Shown here in pieces: positions 16,147-20,540 of a DNA stretch of 20,540 bases (positions within the stretch are counted from its first letter, which is position 1; the number at the start of each line of letters is the position of its first letter). Origin of the DNA: Bacteroidales bacterium UBA1216 (GTDB lineage Bacteria; Bacteroidota; Bacteroidia; Bacteroidales; Paludibacteraceae); NCBI GenBank assembly GCA_002309255.1, contig DBXI01000064.1:3114-23653 (forward strand), read 5' to 3'. The position numbers and the translations under genes were made by a program. Below the pieces are notes generated by a model. The model made no database searches. It was not told where the DNA came from and was given only the letters and a program-made list of their open reading frames with translations.

Positions 16147-18426
16147 TTACTGCACCTCCTGTCCGTGCACAGTGTAGGTCTTGCCGTCACTGAGCACGTA
16201 TACATTACCGTTGCGGATCAGTTTCTGCGCCGGGTTGGCGGGGTTGACAACCTCGTTGGCCGGTGCTGCTGTCGGTGTATCCTGCGTATATACAGCCCGT
16301 AGATGAACACCGTCCGCCAGGTCACCGGCTAAGATCTCCCACTTTAGGAAGGTGAAGCCTTCAATGCGCGGAGCGTGAGGTATCTGCCAGGTCTGCGCCT
16401 CCATATAATACAGCGAACTGTCCTGCTTGAGATAGCTGACCTGCACGTCCTGCTCCTCGAAATGAAGGCCCGTAGCCACACCGATGATGTTATCGAAGTC
16501 GCACCACACGGCTTTGGATTGGTACAGATCCATATAATCGATCGGCACGTACAGGATGCACGTGTGCTTATTCACGTTATACACTTTCCGTTCTTCCATC
16601 GCCTGCGGCGTGATGGCGTAGTTGTAGATCTCCTGCAGTGCGGAGCAGTTGTAGAACGCATCCGTGTTGATAGCGGTCACGGATGACGGGATGACCACTT
16701 TCTTCAAGCCGGTACATCCTTCCAGCACACTCGTTGCCACGGTCACCAACCCTTCCGGGAACGTGAACGACCGGAGCGAGGGGCAGTTCATGAATGCATT
16801 CCGGTAGATATTCGCCACCGAAGGCGGAATAACCACTGTTTCCAACTTACTCATGTTCATGCACAGATAGGCAGGAATGATCTGCACACCCTCACCAAAG
16901 GTGAAGGATGTGATTTTCGAATCGGTGCTATAGAACGGCGCGCTATCGCTCGTGCCGGTGCTACAGGTCTTCGGAAGCCAGGTAACCGATGTTATCTGAT
17001 TTTCTTTGAATGCTCCATTGCCAATGGTGGTTACAGTGCTCGGAATCGTGATGTCCGTCAGTTTGCAGTTATAGAAGGCACGTTCGCCAATAGTCTCCAA
17101 TCCTTCGTGGAGGTTCACGTTCGCTAATTTAGAACAGCCATAGAATACATCCGTGCTGATGGTGGTCAGCGTTGCCGGAAGGGTGATGGACTCCAGTGCC
17201 GTACATCCCTCAAATAAGCCAACAGGCAGCGTCTTCTGCGCCACCGGCAGGTTGATCGACTTGAGTGAGGTGCAATACATGAACGCATTTTGCCCAAGTC
17301 TACACACCGAAGGCGGCAGCACGATCGTATCCAGTTTGCTCATGTGTTTGCAGATGTACGGAGGTACAAGTTCCACCTTGGGGCCAAAGGTGAACGAGGT
17401 GATTTGCGAACTCGTGCTGTAGAACGGCGCGCTATCGTCCGAGCCGATAGTACATGTAACCGGATTCCAGACAACCGATGTCAACGGATTGCCCTTGAAT
17501 GCTCCATTACCCATTGAGGTCACCGTGCTCGGGATAGTTACCGAAGACAGCTTGCAATTATAGAATGCACGCGTTCCGATGGTAGTAATGCCTTCATGCA
17601 GGGTCACATTGCTCAACTTGGTACAGCCGTAGAAAGCATCCGTGCTGATAGTAGTCAGGGTTGCCGGCAGCTGAATGGACTCCAGCGATGTGCAGCCCTC
17701 CAGGAAACTGACGGGGAGCGTCTTCTGCGTCACGGGCAGGTTGATGGATTTCAGCGATGTGCAGTATTGGAATGCATTCACGCCTAACGATGTTACCGAT
17801 GGAGGCAGAACGATCGTGTCCAGTTTGCTCATGTTCTTACAAATGTACGCAGGTACCGTCTGTACGCTGCCACCGAACTTGAACGAGGTGATTTGTGAAC
17901 TCGTGCTGTAGAACGGTGCATTATCGTCCAATCCGATAGTACATGTAACCGGATTCCAGACAACCGATGTCAACGGATTGCCCTTGAATGCTCCATTACC
18001 CATTGAGGTCACCGTGCTCGGGATAGTTACCGAAGACAGGTTACAATTATAGAATGCACGCAGACCTATCGAAGTGATGCCTTCCTCCAGGTTCACGCTG
18101 CCTAATTTCGAGCAGCCGTAGAAGGCATCCGTGTTGATAGCGGTGATGCTGGAAGGCAGCGTGACTGACTGCAAGTTACTGCAGCTCTCAAAAGCACTCG
18201 TGCCGATAGTGGTGACGGAATACGTGTAGTTGTTGTACGTCACCGAAGCAGGAATAGTGACCGTTATGTACGACGAATAGACCGATTGGTCAGTAGACTG
18301 GTCTTTAACTACAGTGGCTGTAGTTGTCCCCAAGGAATAGTACAAGCCACTGAGTTGGACTGTCTCAGCCATCAAATCTGCTATGCTGATCATTAGCGCA
18401 AACAGCGGAAATAAAAATCGTTTCAT
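16147..18426 (-). CDS. Secreted BspA-like leucine-rich repeat protein with triplicated module
   Basis: A 759-residue exported protein: signal peptide MKRFLFPLFALMISIADLMA, then many LRR_5 (Treponema pallidum-type) repeats such as SVTIPSTVTSMGNGAFKGN and LPATLTTISTDAFYGCTKL. At a higher level there are three copies of a module of about 163 residues, roughly 90-252, 253-415 and 416-578, the third most diverged. A non-LRR region follows (about 640-715, FTFLKWEILAGDLADGVHLR), resembling an InlB-type beta-grasp repeat. The C-terminus is LIRNGNVYVLSDGKTYTVHG then QEVQ, a short tail I recognise from many secreted Bacteroidales proteins. BspA-like proteins bind host or microbial surface ligands, but the ligand here is unknown. 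It starts 23 nt after the dsbD stop without a visible promoter, so it may share the dsbD transcript. Confidence 0.88.
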   Translation of the reverse strand: MKRFLFPLFALMISIADLMAETVQLSGLYYSLGTTTATVVKDQSTDQSVYSSYITVTIPASVTYNNYTYSVTTIGTSAFESCSNLQSVTLPSSITAINTDAFYGCSKLGSVNLEEGITSIGLRAFYNCNLSSVTIPSTVTSMGNGAFKGNPLTSVVWNPVTCTIGLDDNAPFYSTSSQITSFKFGGSVQTVPAYICKNMSKLDTIVLPPSVTSLGVNAFQYCTSLKSINLPVTQKTLPVSFLEGCTSLESIQLPATLTTISTDAFYGCTKLSNVTLHEGITTIGTRAFYNCKLSSVTIPSTVTSMGNGAFKGNPLTSVVWNPVTCTIGSDDSAPFYSTSSQITSFTFGPKVELVPPYICKHMSKLDTIVLPPSVCRLGQNAFMYCTSLKSINLPVAQKTLPVGLFEGCTALESITLPATLTTISTDVFYGCSKLANVNLHEGLETIGERAFYNCKLTDITIPSTVTTIGNGAFKENQITSVTWLPKTCSTGTSDSAPFYSTDSKITSFTFGEGVQIIPAYLCMNMSKLETVVIPPSVANIYRNAFMNCPSLRSFTFPEGLVTVATSVLEGCTGLKKVVIPSSVTAINTDAFYNCSALQEIYNYAITPQAMEERKVYNVNKHTCILYVPIDYMDLYQSKAVWCDFDNIIGVATGLHFEEQDVQVSYLKQDSSLYYMEAQTWQIPHAPRIEGFTFLKWEILAGDLADGVHLRAVYTQDTPTAAPANEVVNPANPAQKLIRNGNVYVLSDGKTYTVHGQEVQ
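17444..17550. repeat. 107-bp exact internal repeat of the LRR gene, copy A
   Basis: By eye, identical over its full length to 17933-18039, with an offset of 489 nt (163 codons). It starts ccgatagtacatgtaaccgg and ends ccgaagacag. Such identity, including third positions, indicates a recent duplication or gene conversion within the gene. Confidence 0.85.
17933..18039. repeat. 107-bp exact internal repeat of the LRR gene, copy B
   Basis: Partner of copy A. The bases on either side are similar but not identical, so the exact run marks a patch of recent homogenisation inside an older triplication. Confidence 0.85.
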
Positions 18427-18449
18427 ATTTATCTTTATTTAGTTCATTT

Positions 18450-20084
18450 TTAGTATTTCAGCCAATTGATAAACTGCATCGGGTCGATGGTGAACGCCAT
18501 GGGTTTGGCAATCTGGTTGCCTTGGGCGTCCAACTGCACATAGAACGGCTGCGCGTTCGAGCCGAAACGCTCACGCTGCAGGCGGCTGTTCTCGTTGCCC
18601 TCACTCTCGCCGTCACTGTCCTTGTCCAGACGGTCATCCACATACAGTTCGATGAACACGTAGTTCTTCAGGCGCGCCTTCACGCTGTCGTTGGCAAGCA
18701 CGAACGCCTCCATCTTCCGGCAGTTGACGCAACCGTAGCCGGTGAAGTCAATCACGACAGGTTTGCCTGTCTGACGGGCGTACGCCAGGCCTTCGTCGTA
18801 ATCGTAGAATACTTCCCTGCCCTCAATCTCCATCGGCGGCGCAAACGCCGAAACAGCTCTGACCGGTGCGCCCCACAAGCCGGGCACAAGATAGGCGGCA
18901 AATGCAAACGAGGGGATAATCACTATAGCGCGGATCACCTTGCGCACGGTCGGCACCTTGCGCATGCCCCACAGCAGGTACACGCCAATGCCCGCAAAGC
19001 ACGCTATCCAGATCACCAGGAACAACCAACGCGGCAATATACCCCACCCGTACGCCAGATCGGCTACGCTCAGGAACTTAAGCGACAGCGCCAGCTCCAG
19101 GAACGCCAGCACCACCTTGAACGAGGTCATCCAGTCGCCGGACTTGGGCGCCTGTTTCATCCACTGCGGGAACATGGCAAACAGCGAGAACGGCAGCGCC
19201 AGCGCAATGGCGAAGCCTAACATACCTATTGCCGGCGCCAGCATACTCCTGCCCGCAGCCTCCACCAGCAGCGTGCCTATGATAGGACCTGTGCAGCTGA
19301 AAGACACGATCACCAGCGTGAACGCCATCAGCAGAATGCTTAGGAACCCGCCTGTGCTCCGCGCCTTGCTATCGATAGCCGTTGACCAACTGTCCGGCAG
19401 CGTGATCTCGAATAGCCCGAAGAACGACAACGCAAACGCCACCAACAGCGCAAAAAAGAACAAGTTAACCACGGCGTTCGTACTCAGCTCGTTCAGCGCC
19501 GACGCGCCGAACAGGATCGTCACCAGCAGACCAAGCCCCACGTACAGCACGATGATGCTCAGCCCGTACAACACGGCGTTCCGCATTCCGTTGTCCGTGC
19601 GCTTCAAGAAGAAACTCACCGTCATCGGGATGATCGGCCACACGCAAGGCGTGAAGATAGCCAGCAGGCCGCCCAGCAACCCCAATAGGAAGATCACCCA
19701 CAGCCCACGCTCACTATCACCTGTTAACTTTCCACTCTCAACTTTCGACTTCTCTAAACTCTCATCTCTCAACTCTAAACTTTTATACTCCCACACCTCC
19801 GGCGCTGTGCACATCCTATCATCGCAGGCGTTGAACCGCACGGGTGTCAGCTCGCTCTTTGACAAGGTCACCGTAAACGAACCGGCATACTCGTCTTTCC
19901 ACTCCCTGTCCGCCAGGCTGATGATCGTCATATGCCAACCCTCGTCGATCGTGGCGCTCAGACGCACACTGTCGCCATGCTCCTCGCCTGACCACGTTAC
20001 GGGCTGCACGATCTGAGCTTGCAGACTATTAAACAGCCCACAGCACACACTAAATATAAGTACGGATACTATTCGTTTCATCAT
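18450..20084 (-). CDS. dsbD: Thiol:disulfide interchange protein DsbD
   Basis: A 544-residue inner-membrane protein carrying electrons from cytoplasmic thioredoxin to periplasmic thiol proteins. The start is the ATG at 20082-20084 (or the adjacent one at 20079-20081); a longer frame would begin upstream of the promoter. Order of parts: signal peptide to about residue 24 (ending LQAQ), an alpha domain with FNACDDRMC (C87, C92), a linker at 100-121, a multi-helix membrane domain with FTPCVWPIIPM (C147) and FSCTGPIIG (C264), and a C-terminal thioredoxin domain with GYGCVNCRK (C452, C455). All six cysteines of the relay are present, so it should be functional. The linker is encoded by a 63-nt heptad tract. 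It is the first gene after the promoter at 20102-20133. Its neighbours are exported proteins, though none is an obvious DsbD client. Confidence 0.93.
   Translation of the reverse strand: MMKRIVSVLIFSVCCGLFNSLQAQIVQPVTWSGEEHGDSVRLSATIDEGWHMTIISLADREWKDEYAGSFTVTLSKSELTPVRFNACDDRMCTAPEVWEYKSLELRDESLEKSKVESGKLTGDSERGLWVIFLLGLLGGLLAIFTPCVWPIIPMTVSFFLKRTDNGMRNAVLYGLSIIVLYVGLGLLVTILFGASALNELSTNAVVNLFFFALLVAFALSFFGLFEITLPDSWSTAIDSKARSTGGFLSILLMAFTLVIVSFSCTGPIIGTLLVEAAGRSMLAPAIGMLGFAIALALPFSLFAMFPQWMKQAPKSGDWMTSFKVVLAFLELALSLKFLSVADLAYGWGILPRWLFLVIWIACFAGIGVYLLWGMRKVPTVRKVIRAIVIIPSFAFAAYLVPGLWGAPVRAVSAFAPPMEIEGREVFYDYDEGLAYARQTGKPVVIDFTGYGCVNCRKMEAFVLANDSVKARLKNYVFIELYVDDRLDKDSDGESEGNENSRLQRERFGSNAQPFYVQLDAQGNQIAKPMAFTIDPMQFINWLKY
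19725..19787. repeat. In-frame heptad tract in the dsbD linker
   Basis: Nine units, taacttt, ccactct, caacttt, cgacttc, tctaaac, tctcatc, tctcaac, tctaaac, ttttata. It is the longest heptad tract in the window. It encodes a charged linker (YKSLELRDESLEKSKVESGK) between the alpha domain and the first membrane helix. Confidence 0.8.
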
Positions 20085-20101
20085 TCTACTATAATTCGCT
20101 A

Positions 20102-20133
20102 CAAAGTTACAAAAAAAAAATGAAATTTGCAAA
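20102..20133 (-). promoter_or_regulatory. Bacteroidota-type -33/-7 promoter for dsbD
   Basis: On the minus strand TTTG (20130-20133), a spacer of exactly 20 nt, then TAACTTTG (20102-20109), matching the Bacteroidota primary sigma consensus TTTG-N19-21-TAnnTTTG. It lies 17 nt before the dsbD ATG, implying a very short leader, and rules out the start at 20132. Confidence 0.75.
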
Positions 20134-20144
20134 TTTCTTTAAAG

Positions 20145-20170
20145 AAAAAGTGCAGTTTCCCGCACTTTTT
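20145..20170. terminator. Hairpin terminator after the small lipoprotein gene
   Basis: Nine-bp stem aaaaagtgc/gcacttttt with the loop agtttccc. Being A-rich before and T-rich after, it could work in both directions. On the minus strand it follows the small lipoprotein gene and precedes the dsbD promoter, so it likely separates the two transcripts. Confidence 0.75.
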
Positions 20171-20182
20171 TCTAATTTACAG

Positions 20183-20245
20183 CTTCTTCGAAGCGTCGTA
20201 CGAGAAGAGGTTTTCTCGCACTACAACTTCTTCGAAGCGTCGTAC
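20183..20245. repeat. 19-bp direct repeat copying the 3' end of the lipoprotein gene, around a hairpin
   Basis: cttcttcgaagcgtcgtac occurs at 20183-20201 and 20227-20245. The right copy is the end of the lipoprotein gene (YDASKK, then TTG TAG). The left copy would be read as YDASKK then CTG TAA, so codons and a stop are duplicated beyond the real stop. Between them, cgagaa/ttctcg (20201-20218) forms a 6-bp hairpin. Confidence 0.75.
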
Positions 20246-20397
20246 TGCTCGATGGTCTTGGTCTGGATGATCACCGTCGTGTCACCACGCTGGATGCTGG
20301 ATGAGGTGGTGGTGATCGTGCGAGTCACGTTGCAGGATGATAGGGCCAGAGCGCCGATACAGACTGCAAGTGCGGATAGGATAATTACTTTCTTCAT
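20221..20397 (-). CDS. Small lipoprotein, 58 residues, function unknown
   Basis: A short gene starting at the ATG at 20395-20397, with GGAAG about 7 nt upstream as a possible ribosome site. The protein has a signal peptide MKKVIILSALAVCIGALAL, a lipobox LSSC with lipidation at C22, and a mature part of 37 residues rich in threonine and serine (NVTRTITTTSSSIQRGDTTV) ending IIQTKTIEQYDASKKL. It should be anchored to a membrane facing the periplasm or cell surface. The mature part is too short for an enzyme and has no cysteine besides the lipid site. I cannot assign a function. The last codons are duplicated downstream of the stop, and a hairpin terminator follows. Confidence 0.8.
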   Translation of the reverse strand: MKKVIILSALAVCIGALALSSCNVTRTITTTSSSIQRGDTTVIIQTKTIEQYDASKKL

Positions 20398-20421
20398 AGT
20401 GCTTCCTTTTTTTTTTGTTCA

Positions 20422-20480
20422 AGTACGGATCTCACGGATTTTACAGATTATTTTCCGTGAAAATCCGTTCAATCCGTACT
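20422..20480. repeat. Long inverted repeat upstream of the lipoprotein gene
   Basis: AGTACGGAT (20422-20430) pairs with ATCCGTACT (20472-20480), and ACGGATTTT (20434-20442) with AAAATCCGT (20460-20468). A 3-nt internal loop separates the two 9-bp stems, and the end loop is 17 nt. The arms also repeat the ACGGATT word at 9-10 nt spacing. It may be a transcript-end structure for the gene at the right edge or an interspersed repeat; no T-run follows it on the minus strand. Confidence 0.7.
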
Positions 20481-20492
20481 CTCTAACCGCCC

Positions 20493-20540
20493 TTAGTGGT
20501 TCTGGTCGTAGGTCGCCAGCTCCGTCCTTGCGGTTTTGAA
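20493..20540 (-). CDS. C-terminal end of an unidentified gene
   Basis: An open frame entering from the right edge gives FKTARTELATYDQNH and a TAA stop at 20493-20495. This is too short to identify. That it is a real gene end is supported only by its orientation with the neighbours and the following intergenic repeat. Confidence 0.4.
   Translation of the reverse strand, partial: FKTARTELATYDQNH

Noticed and set aside
18427..18449. Possible promoter in front of the LRR gene
   Set aside because: The 23-nt gap is AT-rich but has no TAnnTTTG word at a suitable distance. A promoter within the dsbD end cannot be excluded but is not visible.
18940..20016. Plus-strand frame of 358 codons opposite dsbD
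   Set aside because: All conserved cysteine motifs are in the minus frame. The plus frame is low-complexity serine-rich sequence without a family.
11741..20133. The SusCD-LRR block as a polysaccharide utilisation locus
   Set aside because: No glycoside hydrolase, lyase, sulfatase or PUL-type regulator is present in the window, so a glycan substrate cannot be supported.
20120..20539. Plus-strand frame of 139 codons at the right edge
   Set aside because: It runs through the promoter, terminator and repeats and opposite a convincing lipoprotein gene, and shows no domain.

Overview
The window looks like a piece of a Bacteroidota chromosome, most likely order Bacteroidales, probably an uncultured gut-type lineage. 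The evidence is a SusC/SusD outer-membrane pair, a BspA-like leucine-rich repeat protein, a promoter matching the Bacteroidota -33/-7 consensus (TTTG, 20 nt, TAnnTTTG), Bacteroidota-type lipoproteins, and the absence of consistent Shine-Dalgarno sites. Every convincing gene is on the minus strand, so the text below follows transcription from the right end to the left. There are no tRNA or rRNA genes, no CRISPR array, and no gene-free stretch longer than 300 bases.

Right edge (20540-20145): the last 15 codons of an unidentified gene, a long inverted repeat, a 58-residue lipoprotein gene, a partial duplication of its last codons, and a terminator hairpin.

Central block (20133-3949): a consensus promoter is followed by six closely spaced genes: dsbD (thiol-disulfide reductase), a secreted leucine-rich repeat protein, a SusC-like TonB-dependent transporter, a SusD-like lipoprotein, a 1610-residue TamB protein whose C-terminus continues into an Omp85/BamA-type beta-barrel, and a 978-residue protein joining receiver-like domains to a PEP-synthase-type ATP-grasp domain. 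Gaps are 23, 36, 38, 6 and 19 nt, and I see no strong internal promoter, so co-transcription is plausible. Apart from the last gene the block is about the cell envelope: disulfide reduction, surface binding, outer-membrane uptake and outer-membrane assembly. It holds no glycoside hydrolase or sulfatase, so it is not a typical polysaccharide utilisation locus.

Left block (3857-1): an RluA-family pseudouridine synthase, a REP-associated tyrosine transposase (RAYT) with three REP-like hairpins in and next to its gene, and iorA/iorB (indolepyruvate:ferredoxin oxidoreductase, iorB cut by the window edge).

Two things stand out. The first is the TamB-Omp85 barrel fusion, which would make one polypeptide reaching from inner to outer membrane. 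The second is a set of AT-rich tracts with an exact 7-nt period, with different heptamers at each site, found both between genes and in frame inside iorA, the rluA-like gene, the susD-like signal peptide and dsbD. I could run no similarity search or structure prediction, so family calls rest on motifs, length, context and recall.
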